22,503 nucleotides of DNA, taken from positions 1 to 22,503 of the forward strand of contig CAKPRX010000037.1 in NCBI GenBank assembly GCA_934183135.1, written 5' to 3'. Shown in pieces: positions 1-8,027 of this stretch. Each line of letters opens with the position of its first letter. Positions within the stretch are counted from its first letter, which is position 1. Source of the stretch: an uncultured Prevotella sp. GTDB taxonomy: Bacteria > Bacteroidota > Bacteroidia > Bacteroidales > Bacteroidaceae. Position numbers and translations under genes: made by a program. Below the pieces are notes generated by a model. That model was not told the DNA's origin. It ran no database searches and saw nothing but the letters and a program-made list of their open reading frames with translations.

Positions 1-492
1 CATCTCGTTGGTGCCGAAGTCAAGGGCTATGTTGGCATTGGTGCCACTGGGTATCTCTGCTGACTTGATGGTACGTTCTGAGTGTGTGGCGAGCCAGATG
101 TCGCCATAGGGCGAAGCTGTGTTCTCAGACTGCATAGACTTGTGGCCCTCCTTGTCGTAGTTGATGATGTTGAAGGTATAGCTCTGCTCTTTGAGCTGGT
201 CTATTTCCAGTCTGATACTGTCCTGGCCGGCATAGTCGGCATAGTTCAGTTCCTTAGTCTGGTCACCATTGTCCCAGGTGATGACGGCCTTTGCCACCGA
301 GGGGTCTTTGGGCGTGGCCCATCTGAGCTGTACACGCTTGTAACCCAACTTGGCGTTAAGGCCATTGGCCTTCTCTGGATAGACGCTGCCGCCAGGTACT
401 ACCCACTGCTTGTAGATGTCGTCCTGGTCCTTGCAGGAGGTAAACGAGCCTACAAGCGCGGCAATCAATGTGATATATAATATTCTTTTCAT
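1..492 (-). CDS. DUF4998-type PUL lipoprotein (C-terminus outside window)
   Basis: The frame is open from an ATG at 492 to the window edge, giving 164 residues of a longer protein. It starts with a lipoprotein signal (MKRILYITLIAALVGSFTSC, Cys20), so it is probably anchored in the outer membrane. The region after the lipobox (KQWVVPGGSVYPEKANGL, then KRVQLRWATPKDPSVAKAVI) resembles the fibronectin-like DUF4998 domain found beside SusC/SusD genes in Bacteroidetes. It is the last visible gene of the operon, 29 nt after the upstream lipoprotein. By position it is likely a surface glycan-binding or accessory protein of the polysaccharide utilization locus; the ligand cannot be read from the sequence. 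The family call is by eye. Confidence 0.8.
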   Translation of the reverse strand, partial: MKRILYITLIAALVGSFTSCKDQDDIYKQWVVPGGSVYPEKANGLNAKLGYKRVQLRWATPKDPSVAKAVITWDNGDQTKELNYADYAGQDSIRLEIDQLKEQSYTFNIINYDKEGHKSMQSENTASPYGDIWLATHSERTIKSAEIPSGTNANIALDFGTNEM

Positions 493-521
493 TGTCGTAT
501 GCTATTTAGTAAGATTACTAT

Positions 522-1832
522 TTAATAAATCTGACCATAAGGACTTACCTCGCCGATGAACCATCCGCCAGAGGTCTGCTTGTACTGCCATGACTCGAAG
601 GTGTTAACCACCACGATGCGCAGATAGCGTACCTTGTCAAAGGCACGGGGTGTAAGCGGGTTGGTGTTGTCACACTCGTACTCGGTACTGTTCAGGTAGT
701 ACTCGCGGTCCTCGGAGGTCCAGCCGTCTACGGTGCCGTCGGGAGCATAGCCCGATGGCTTGTACTGCTCACCCTTGGCTATCATAAACCAGCCACGGCT
801 GAAACCATGGCGCGACTGGTAGTCGGCATCGTCCTTGTTGGCGGGATTGTTTATAAGATCCTGGCGCGGGTCTACGTCGATACCCCAGAATTCCCACTCG
901 CGGACATTACCACTCTGGAACGGCATATAGTCTCCACGGGGCTTCGTGGCGATACGGCTGATAGAAGCCTCCTGACCCAGGTCTATGGTGAGCCATGTAG
1001 GAATGGGGTTACCCTTGGCTGCGAGGAAGAACTTGCTATAACCATAATCAACACCGTCGAAGAGGGCGGCGACACCACCACCATTGGGGTCATTGACAAA
1101 GTTGTCATCGTCTACAGGGTAGTGCTTGCAGAGCTTCTTGTTGAGGGCTACTTCCTCCTTGGGGGTAAGTTTGACGAGCTGGGTCTCTGACACGTTGCCG
1201 AAATCATCACGGAAGTGGAAAGCGAAGACAGTAGGAACTGCCTCCAGGCCACGACGGGTAACGATGACAGAGTTGCTCTCGGTGAAGAAAGTAGACACGT
1301 CCTTCCATTTGCGCTGGTCGTAAGCAAGTTCCTGGTCAGGGTTGTTTTGGTCGCACTGAACCACGAGGGCCAGTTTGGCCAGGGTGGGGTTGTCAGTAAT
1401 GCGTATCTTGATACCGCCGAAACTTTCGAAAGCCTCGAACTTGGCGGTCTTGACAGGAGCCTCAAGCGGAGTGATCTTTACGGTCTGCCCCTCTGATTTG
1501 GCATCGTCTGCATTAAACGAGCGGATTACTACATCATGCTCGTTCTCATCGGCATAACCCTCGACTACCAGTGTGTCAAGATAGCGTGATATGCGAGACT
1601 CTACAGTTGCCCCGTTGCGCTGATAGGTGGCCACCACACCCTTGAGGTTGGGGTCGTCGGGGATGGAAACCTTGATGATGGCACCACCGGGAACCGACTT
1701 TACACCCACAATGGTGGGCTCCTGCGGAATAGCCATTCCGCCTCTCTGGTCTATTCTGTTACCGTCACCACAACTGACCAAGGTGATGACAGCTATCAGT
1801 AATAAACTGAATGATATTAATATCTTTTTCAT
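522..1832 (-). CDS. DUF4959/DUF5126/DUF5000-type surface lipoprotein
   Basis: A 436-residue protein with a lipoprotein signal ending LVSC (Cys21). The N-terminal part (about 35-115, VPGGAIIKVSIPDDPNLKGV) resembles DUF4959, the middle (about 125-230, FGGIKIRITDNPTLAKLAL) DUF5126, and the C-terminal part (about 240-436) a DUF5000 / F5/8 type C-like sandwich. In the last part LFDGVDYGYSKFF, PTWLTIDLGQ and ISRIATKPR are the discoidin-like signatures. Such proteins are encoded after SusC/SusD and are thought to bind glycans at the cell surface. It lies 21 nt after the SusD gene and 29 nt before the DUF4998-type gene, so all are probably on one transcript. Domain numbers are from memory of the family; lipoprotein status and discoidin-like fold are the firmer parts. 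Confidence 0.85.
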   Translation of the reverse strand: MKKILISFSLLLIAVITLVSCGDGNRIDQRGGMAIPQEPTIVGVKSVPGGAIIKVSIPDDPNLKGVVATYQRNGATVESRISRYLDTLVVEGYADENEHDVVIRSFNADDAKSEGQTVKITPLEAPVKTAKFEAFESFGGIKIRITDNPTLAKLALVVQCDQNNPDQELAYDQRKWKDVSTFFTESNSVIVTRRGLEAVPTVFAFHFRDDFGNVSETQLVKLTPKEEVALNKKLCKHYPVDDDNFVNDPNGGGVAALFDGVDYGYSKFFLAAKGNPIPTWLTIDLGQEASISRIATKPRGDYMPFQSGNVREWEFWGIDVDPRQDLINNPANKDDADYQSRHGFSRGWFMIAKGEQYKPSGYAPDGTVDGWTSEDREYYLNSTEYECDNTNPLTPRAFDKVRYLRIVVVNTFESWQYKQTSGGWFIGEVSPYGQIY

Positions 1833-1853
1833 AATTGTATGCTGTTTATTAGT

Positions 1854-3845
1854 TTACCAACCTGTGTTCTGGATAAGATTAGGATTGTGTTCCATAACCG
1901 AAGTGCTGATTGGCCAGAAGTAGTCGCGGAGCAAGAATGGCTGCTCGAACACGAGGGTTTTCTTGTAGTACTCGGCAGGATCCGAGGCGTTCAGGTTGAA
2001 TCCATAGATATTCTTGCTATACTCCGCGGGAGCCTCTTTCCAGCGACGCAAATCCCAGAAGCGCTGGCTTTCAAAAGCCATCTCGTTCATACGCTCCTGA
2101 TGGATGATGGCGCGCATACCAGCCTGTGTGTTGTAGTAGCCAGGATTGGTGCTGTACTCGTCCCAGGCGGTCTTCACATCGGGTATGTGGGCACGCTCAC
2201 GGATCTCGTTGATGCACTTGAACATCTCAGCGCTGTTAGCACCATTGGGACCCTCAACCTCATTGATGGCCTCGGCGTAGAGCAGGTAGAGGTCGGTGAG
2301 GCGTATGATAGGATAAGGGAAGAAAGTCGTAGAAACGTTCGTTCCAGCGTTACCCGTCACACGGTTCTGGTAGGGGATTGTGCGCTTGGGGAAGTAACCC
2401 GTTACAGGGCCCTGGTTGCCACCGAGTTTGTTGGCATATTTTCCGTTGCGGCACTCTACGTCGAGGATGTCCTCGGGCGATAACTGGCCAGGAGCTTTCT
2501 GCAAGGTAGCCTCGGGTAACTGGCCGAGCCACTTACCACCATCGAAGCCTAAGTAGGCATAGAAACGGGGCTCGCGGTCGAAGTTGAGCTTAACGGTCTC
2601 GTAACCTCTCTCCAGATAGTATTTGTGGGCTTCGTCACCACGGGCAATGTCAAACTCATTCCAGCCACTCTGGCGATCCTTGTCAACAGAGATTGGCACA
2701 CCATGCTTAGAGTAGAACTCCTCGGCAATCTTCAGAGGCACACCAACGCAGCGATAACCAGTGATAGAGCCGCTCATTCCGAATTGCTTAGCCTGAAGAT
2801 CTACCGTGGCGAGCATCTGCCAGTACTGGCGCTCACTGCTACCCCATGATAGCTGGGTGTTGCCCCATATAAGTTCGGTGTTCCAGGGCTGGCAGAGTGT
2901 ACCACGGAGAATGAGGTCGGTCTTCAGTGTATCGTTGTCGCCCAGACGGAGGGTAATATCCTGGCCTGTGTACAACTTGATGTTAACCTTCTCGCACTCA
3001 TCGATGGCTTCCTTACAAGCCTGCATGGCATACTTCCAGCGCTCCAGCTTCTGCTCCTCGGTCTTTGCTGGGAAAAGCTGTATGCCGCGCTTGTCTACGA
3101 GGTTCTTCTGATCCTCGTTGCCATTGAACAGTGGGCTGGCAGCATAGCAGGCCACACGGGCCTTCATAGCAGCAGCGGCTGCCTTGGTTACATAGCCATA
3201 CTCGCTCTCATCGAACGACTCGGCCAGATAAGGGATGGCCTTGTCTATCTCGCTCAGTACGAAGTTGAAGCAGCTGTCGATGGGGTCGCGGTAAACGCGA
3301 GCCTCTTCTACGCTGGCATCCATGGGCAGACTGTGCTTTACAATAGGTATGGCACCCCACTTGCGGATAAGACAGAAGTGGTAATAAGCCTTGAGGAACC
3401 GTCCCTCGGCCTTCCACTGGGCTTTCTCGGCATCAGTCATGTCGGGCACGTTGTCCACATTGTCTATCAGGTTGTCGCAGTCGCGGATGGCAGTAAAGTA
3501 ATGATCCCAGTCATTGCCATACACATTGGACTTACTCTGCAGGCCACGTGCTATCATGGTCATGGTCTGGCCGATGTACTTCTGGGTGGTACGGGGATAG
3601 AGATCCCATAGCTCATCACCACCGAGCAGGGCAGGGTCGCCGCTTCCGAAACCGTCTTTCTGCATGTATGAGTAGCAGGTACCACGGTAGCGGATAGCTA
3701 CCGAGCGAAGGCTGAAGGCGTCTTCCAGTGTGGGGTCGCCGCCATCGGGCACTACATCAAGGTAATCGTTGCACGATGCGAGTCCAGCAAGGGCTACGCC
3801 GGCAACCAGTACCGAAGTCTTGATTTTATTAAATATCTTCAACAT
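1854..3845 (-). CDS. SusD/RagB-family nutrient-binding outer-membrane lipoprotein
   Basis: A 663-residue SusD homologue. The lipoprotein signal ends GLASC (Cys25), followed by the family-typical NDYLDVVPDGG. Other hallmarks are the TPR-like start (LEDAFSLRSVAIRYRGTCYS), KAEGRFLKAYYHFCLIRKWG, and the C-terminal signature PYPIIRLTDLYLLYAEAINE, followed by INEIRERAHIPDV and MNEMAFESQRFWDLRRWK. It ends in IQNTGW, usual for the family. SusD proteins form the lid on the SusC transporter and capture oligosaccharides. It is at the long end for the family, perhaps because of added binding loops. The ATG at 3845 is 12 nt after the susC stop, supporting co-transcription. The substrate cannot be predicted from these genes. 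Confidence 0.97.
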   Translation of the reverse strand: MLKIFNKIKTSVLVAGVALAGLASCNDYLDVVPDGGDPTLEDAFSLRSVAIRYRGTCYSYMQKDGFGSGDPALLGGDELWDLYPRTTQKYIGQTMTMIARGLQSKSNVYGNDWDHYFTAIRDCDNLIDNVDNVPDMTDAEKAQWKAEGRFLKAYYHFCLIRKWGAIPIVKHSLPMDASVEEARVYRDPIDSCFNFVLSEIDKAIPYLAESFDESEYGYVTKAAAAAMKARVACYAASPLFNGNEDQKNLVDKRGIQLFPAKTEEQKLERWKYAMQACKEAIDECEKVNIKLYTGQDITLRLGDNDTLKTDLILRGTLCQPWNTELIWGNTQLSWGSSERQYWQMLATVDLQAKQFGMSGSITGYRCVGVPLKIAEEFYSKHGVPISVDKDRQSGWNEFDIARGDEAHKYYLERGYETVKLNFDREPRFYAYLGFDGGKWLGQLPEATLQKAPGQLSPEDILDVECRNGKYANKLGGNQGPVTGYFPKRTIPYQNRVTGNAGTNVSTTFFPYPIIRLTDLYLLYAEAINEVEGPNGANSAEMFKCINEIRERAHIPDVKTAWDEYSTNPGYYNTQAGMRAIIHQERMNEMAFESQRFWDLRRWKEAPAEYSKNIYGFNLNASDPAEYYKKTLVFEQPFLLRDYFWPISTSVMEHNPNLIQNTGW

Positions 3846-3857
3846 AGTATTGTCTGT

Positions 3858-6800
3858 TTATTGGAAAGTAACGTTTAAGCCGATATTGATAGTGCGCTGC
3901 AGGGGATAGTTCAGAGCTGAGGCTCCCTGCTCGGGGTCCCACATCTTGAAGCTACTCCAGTTAAGCAGGTTGGTACCCGACACGTAGAAACGTAGGCTGT
4001 CCATGTGCCACTTCTTGGTGAGGTTGCGTGGTATGGTGTAACCTAACTCCATCTGCTTGAGACGCAGGAATGAGCCATCGCGCATCCACCAGGTACTGGT
4101 CGGCGTGTTGTTATTATTAAGATAGGTGCTTAGGCGGGGCCAGAAAGCATACAGGTTGCGGTTGTCCTCGCTCCAGTGGTCGTCGGCAATAGACTTGAGC
4201 AGCTGGGTGTGCTGGTAGAACGGAGCCATACCGCCAGTGTTGTTCTTGCTGTAGCCGCTGGCGTTGATCCAGAACGACTCGTTGGCCAGGCCCTGGAAGA
4301 ATACCGAGCAGTCGAAGCCCTTGTAACCTACCGAGAAACCGAAACCATAGATAAACTCTGGTGAGGTAGGATTACCTATGGGCACCATGTCGGCCTCGTT
4401 GATGATACCGTCACCGTTTACATCGGTGTACTTGATGTCACCACCACCGTACTGCGAGCCGAAGCCGGCCTGCGACGGGCTGTTGGCTGCCTCCTCGTCG
4501 TCTACAAACAGACGCTCGGCGATGTAACCCCACTTCTGGTTGATAGAGTAGCCCTTGTGCTGGCGATACGACTCAGCATAGGTAGGCTCCTCGTAAACCT
4601 CGTACTTGCTGCGGGCGAAGGTAAAGTTACCGCGGGCTGATGTCCAGAGGTCCTTGTTCCAGTTTTTCTTGTACTCGAGCTGGATGTCTACACCGTGTGC
4701 TGAGGCCTCGCCGATGTTGGCGCTGATAGCGGTCTGCAGACCCATAGTCGACGGGATGTCAGCACGGTTCATATAGATGTCGGTACGTTTCTCGTTGTAG
4801 TACTCGGCTATGATGTCCAGGTCCTTGTACAGCTGGAGCTCCACACCGAAGTTCTGCTTCTTGGAGCGCTCCCATGTAATGGCTGCGTTGGCATAACGCT
4901 TGAAGGTGATACCGTTATAGACAGTCTGCAGGTTGTTACCGAAGTGCGACGCTGCCGAGCCAGAGTTCATATTCATCTCAGAGAGATAGAAGAAGCGGTT
5001 GGCTGCCTTTCCGATGTTGTCGTTACCTACGAGACCGTAAGAGTAGCGCAGCTTCAGCTTGGTGATAACCTTCTCCAATGGCTTGAAGAACTTCTCGTTA
5101 GACATCATCCAGCCGAAACTCATTGAGGGGAAGAAACCCCAGCGGTGCTCCTTGGAGAAACGCTCAGAACCGTTGTAACCGAAGTTGAACTCGGCAAAGT
5201 AGCGGTCGTCATAGCCGTAGGTCAGACGTCCGGCGAGGCTCACGTTGCGCGAAGGCAGAGAGAGCTGCAGTGAGCCGGCGTTGGCCTCGCGCTCCTCGCG
5301 GGTGGTAAATACCAGCAAGGCGCCCAGAGAGTGAACGTCAAAGTGCTGGTTCCAGTACAGGCGGCTTTCCCAGTACATGGTGTTGGTTACGTTCTTCTTG
5401 CCCTCCTCGTAGGTCAGATAGTCGGTACCATCCTCGTTGATACGGTTAATGTGGTACTCGCCTGTGTACGAGTCGTAGCTGCCCAACTGGTACCAGTAAG
5501 GTTTGAAGTAACGCTTGGTGGTAAAGTCTGAAAGGCGCGTAAGGTTAAAGAGGGTAGTAAACTTCAGACCCTTGGTGATGAAGCTCAGATCCTGGTCCAG
5601 CTGTACGGCAGCTATCATCTGCGAGCGCTGGTAGTCCTTGTAGCCGCGAACCATCTCGGCGTAGGGGTTGATGTAGCCGCCCGTCTCGTAGTTACCGAAC
5701 ATGATGTGCTTGATACCTACGTGGTCGGCATCCATAGGATAGTAGGCCGGGAAGAGTACAGGGTCGGCGTGCATTACGTTGACGAACATCTCGTTACCCG
5801 AAGACATCGGGCCGGTGTAGTCGTCAAAGTTACCGGTAAGGCGCAGGCCCACCTTGGTGGTCTTGGTGACATTGACATCCACGTTGGCACGCATGGTGTA
5901 GACCTTGCTGTCAATGTTGTTGTTGAAGCTGTTGCGGTGGTCTACCTTCAGGATACCGCTATCCTGGGTGAAGGCTCCCGATATATAATAGGTGGCCACC
6001 TTGCCACCACCACGGATAGACACGTCGGCACGGGTGCTCTGTGCGGTGTTCTTGAACAGCATGTCGTACCAGTCGTTGGCAGGGTAGATGATGCGGTTGG
6101 CACCGGGCTTGCCCGTGTTCTCTATCTTGTCCTGGCTGTAGATGAGGTCGTCAATGTTGCTGGGGTTGCGCGACAGCAGGGCCTCGTTGTAACACTGCAT
6201 GTAGGTTACGGGGTCGGCTATCTCCACCTTCTTGGTAGGGCTTGAGATAGAGTGCTCTATACGTCCGAAGATCTTGGCAGGACCTTCCTCACCACGCTTG
6301 GTGGTAACCAGGATGACACCGTTGGCACCACGGGCACCGTAGAGGGCTGCGGCCGACGCATCCTTGAGGATAGAGAAACTCTCGATGTCATCGGGGCGCA
6401 GACGGTTAAGGTCTGTCGTGGTCAGCTCGATGTTATCGATCAGGATAAGGGGGTTGGAGCCACCCTCGCCGAACGTGGTGACACCACGGACGAAGAAGTC
6501 GGTGTTGTCCTGTCCCGGCTCACCCGAACGGGTGTAGGCTATCATACCGGCGATGTTACCGGCAAACGAGGTGGTAAGGCTGCTCGATGGTACGCGCAGG
6601 TCCTTGGCGTTGACCGTGGTGATAGAAGAGGTGATACTCTCCTTCTTCTGCTTGCCATAAGCTACTACGGTCACCTCGTTGAGCTCGTTGCTCTTGGGCG
6701 CCATCTGTACGTTGATAACCGTTTGGTTTCCCACGGCTACGTTCTGGTCTTCCATGCCCAGATACGAGAATACGAGGTGGTCGGTCGTCTTGACTTTAAT

Positions 6801-6989
6801 CTCGTAACCGCCGTCAACGTCGGTCATAACTCCTCGCGTCGACTTCTCCACGACTACACTCACACCTGGCAGAGGGTCGCCAGTACTCTTCTCAGTTACC
6901 TTACCTTTCACCGTGACCTCTTGTGCCAAAAGGGCCAATGGGAAGAAAAGCAGGAAAAAGAGTAAAGTTAAGCTACTTTTTTTTCTCAT
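3858..6989 (-). CDS. SusC/RagA-family TonB-dependent outer-membrane transporter
   Basis: About 1043 residues. A signal peptide (MRKKSSLTLLFFLLFFPLALLAQ) is followed by a carboxypeptidase-D-like domain (about 24-95, VKGKVTEKSTGDPLPGVSVV), then the plug (about 105-225) with the SusC/RagA markers NPLILIDNIEL and DASAAALYGARGANGVI, then a 22-strand-type barrel ending NIGLNVTFQ. It imports oligosaccharides in partnership with the SusD lipoprotein, using TonB. There is no N-terminal STN domain, so direct control by an anti-sigma factor is less likely. The frame is open upstream to a TTG at 6998, but the in-frame ATG at 6989 gives a better signal peptide and is preferred. No regulator (HTCS, SusR or ECF sigma) lies next to it in the window. 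Confidence 0.97.
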   Translation of the reverse strand: MRKKSSLTLLFFLLFFPLALLAQEVTVKGKVTEKSTGDPLPGVSVVVEKSTRGVMTDVDGGYEIKVKTTDHLVFSYLGMEDQNVAVGNQTVINVQMAPKSNELNEVTVVAYGKQKKESITSSITTVNAKDLRVPSSSLTTSFAGNIAGMIAYTRSGEPGQDNTDFFVRGVTTFGEGGSNPLILIDNIELTTTDLNRLRPDDIESFSILKDASAAALYGARGANGVILVTTKRGEEGPAKIFGRIEHSISSPTKKVEIADPVTYMQCYNEALLSRNPSNIDDLIYSQDKIENTGKPGANRIIYPANDWYDMLFKNTAQSTRADVSIRGGGKVATYYISGAFTQDSGILKVDHRNSFNNNIDSKVYTMRANVDVNVTKTTKVGLRLTGNFDDYTGPMSSGNEMFVNVMHADPVLFPAYYPMDADHVGIKHIMFGNYETGGYINPYAEMVRGYKDYQRSQMIAAVQLDQDLSFITKGLKFTTLFNLTRLSDFTTKRYFKPYWYQLGSYDSYTGEYHINRINEDGTDYLTYEEGKKNVTNTMYWESRLYWNQHFDVHSLGALLVFTTREEREANAGSLQLSLPSRNVSLAGRLTYGYDDRYFAEFNFGYNGSERFSKEHRWGFFPSMSFGWMMSNEKFFKPLEKVITKLKLRYSYGLVGNDNIGKAANRFFYLSEMNMNSGSAASHFGNNLQTVYNGITFKRYANAAITWERSKKQNFGVELQLYKDLDIIAEYYNEKRTDIYMNRADIPSTMGLQTAISANIGEASAHGVDIQLEYKKNWNKDLWTSARGNFTFARSKYEVYEEPTYAESYRQHKGYSINQKWGYIAERLFVDDEEAANSPSQAGFGSQYGGGDIKYTDVNGDGIINEADMVPIGNPTSPEFIYGFGFSVGYKGFDCSVFFQGLANESFWINASGYSKNNTGGMAPFYQHTQLLKSIADDHWSEDNRNLYAFWPRLSTYLNNNNTPTSTWWMRDGSFLRLKQMELGYTIPRNLTKKWHMDSLRFYVSGTNLLNWSSFKMWDPEQGASALNYPLQRTINIGLNVTFQ

Positions 6990-7018
6990 ATTTATCAATT
7001 ATTAAGATGATATGGGGG

Positions 7019-7026
7019 CAAATTTA
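7019..7026 (-). promoter_or_regulatory. Probable promoter -7 box of the susC operon
   Basis: On the minus strand TAAATTTG matches the Bacteroidetes -7 consensus TAnnTTTG exactly, 30 nt upstream of the susC ATG. At the expected -33 distance there is only a T-run (TTTT), not TTTG. The area is very AT-rich, so a chance match is possible. Confidence 0.5.
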
Positions 7027-7381
7027 ACTAATAATTATCATATATAAAAAAATTAAGCCGACTATTTTTGCCCTGTTAACAAAAAACGTGCGCAATTTTT
7101 GCGCGATTGTGCCGTCAGTGATGGCTCCGGTGGGTTCCGAAAGGGCCTCTGTGGGAGGTATGTGGGCCTTTGTAAAATTTGTAATACGTTGTTTGACAGC
7201 GAATAGCGTCTGTGCGTGGGCGGGAGTCCCCCCGAGAAGGGCCATGACGATGGCTGGAATGTTACAGAAATGTTAAAAATGAATGGCAGTCACAAAGAAA
7301 GTTAACTTGACCTATGTCAAGAATGTCGCAGTGGTCGCGCTGATAAAATGAAAAGTATTTACACTCCTTGGAGAAACTTTG

Positions 7382-7417
7382 AAAGGTAAAAGAGTAAAAG
7401 AGTAAAAAAGTAAAAAG
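7382..7417. repeat. GTAAAARG octamer tract 1
   Basis: A run of A-rich octamers of the form GTAAAARG in the gap between the susC operon and the kinase gene. The same motif recurs at 7514-7550 and around 19554-19681. No gene overlaps it with support; frames read through it give low-complexity peptides. Confidence 0.8.
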
Positions 7418-7768
7418 CGCTGCTGGCGTGCCCTCGTGGACTTCCAAGTTATTGATAATGGTTGCTGGCAAAGAAATGAATATCGCGGAAAATGAAAGAC
7501 CGACCTTTTATTGAAAAGTAAAAAGGTAAAAGGGTAAAAAGGTAAAAAGGGCAGGGATGGGGAGACACTCCATGATAGTGGGAAACATCGCACAATTTGT
7601 GGAAATTGACCTTCTCTATCCTGGGAGTCATCATTAGCGCATTAGGGGCTGTCTTTGGAAGGCTGAAGGTCGGTCTTGGGGAGCGCGGAGCTCTCTCTAT
7701 ATATTCAATGCCCGTTATATGAAGTTTCGTAGCCACTTCGGGCGTGCTGGTGATACTCTCGTAGTTGG
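7418..7768. other. Gene-free stretch with GTAAAARG tract 2
   Basis: The second GTAAAARG tract lies at 7514-7550 and is very close to the core of the tract at 19573-19608. The rest (7551-7768) has short open frames on both strands but none with a start, codon pattern or domain I can support. A plus-strand frame around 7600-7700 encodes a hydrophobic stretch but has no start codon. I see no RNA gene. Confidence 0.6.
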
Positions 7769-7982
7769 CGCGCGCTGTAGGCGCAGCAGTTTAGAGCCTG
7801 GGGCAACGCCCCAGGTATCGTCCCCACATGAGGAAAGCGCGCTACAGGCGCAGCAGTAGCCGTAGGCGTGATCATGGAGATTTACGCTTCGCTACTTTTG
7901 CGCCTGTAGCGCGACAATAGTTTAAAGGATGTGTACCTGGGGCGTTGCCCCAGGCTCTAAACTGCTGCGCCTACGGCGCGCG
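7769..7982. repeat. 214-bp nested inverted repeat (REPIN-like)
   Basis: The outer arms, 7769-7817 and 7934-7982, are 49 nt each and complementary at 48 positions. Each arm contains its own palindrome, CCTGGGGCAACGCCCCAGG or its complement. Inside, 7838-7851 and 7900-7913 form a second pair of 14-nt perfect arms. The outer and inner left arms also share a direct repeat around GGCGCAGCAGT. The element ends 45 nt from the stop of the kinase gene (minus strand). There is no T-run, so it is not a standard terminator. The nested layout resembles REP/REPIN-type elements; no RAYT transposase gene is in the window. Confidence 0.85.
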
Positions 7983-8027
7983 TAGCTTGCGCGAGGGAGT
8001 TTATGAGGATGGCTGGAGATGGCGCGG

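Noticed and set aside
7024..7276. Overlapping short open frames on both strands in the gap upstream of susC
   Set aside because: No domain or lipobox, they overlap each other and the susC promoter, and composition is unlike the real genes.
7449..7736. A 95-residue minus-strand frame
   Set aside because: It reads through a GTAAAARG tract to give a low-complexity FYLFTLLPFYF peptide and has no recognisable domain; likely chance.
7769..7982. CRISPR array or phage attachment site as an explanation of the repeats
   Set aside because: Arms are inverted, not evenly spaced direct repeats, and no cas or integrase gene is present.
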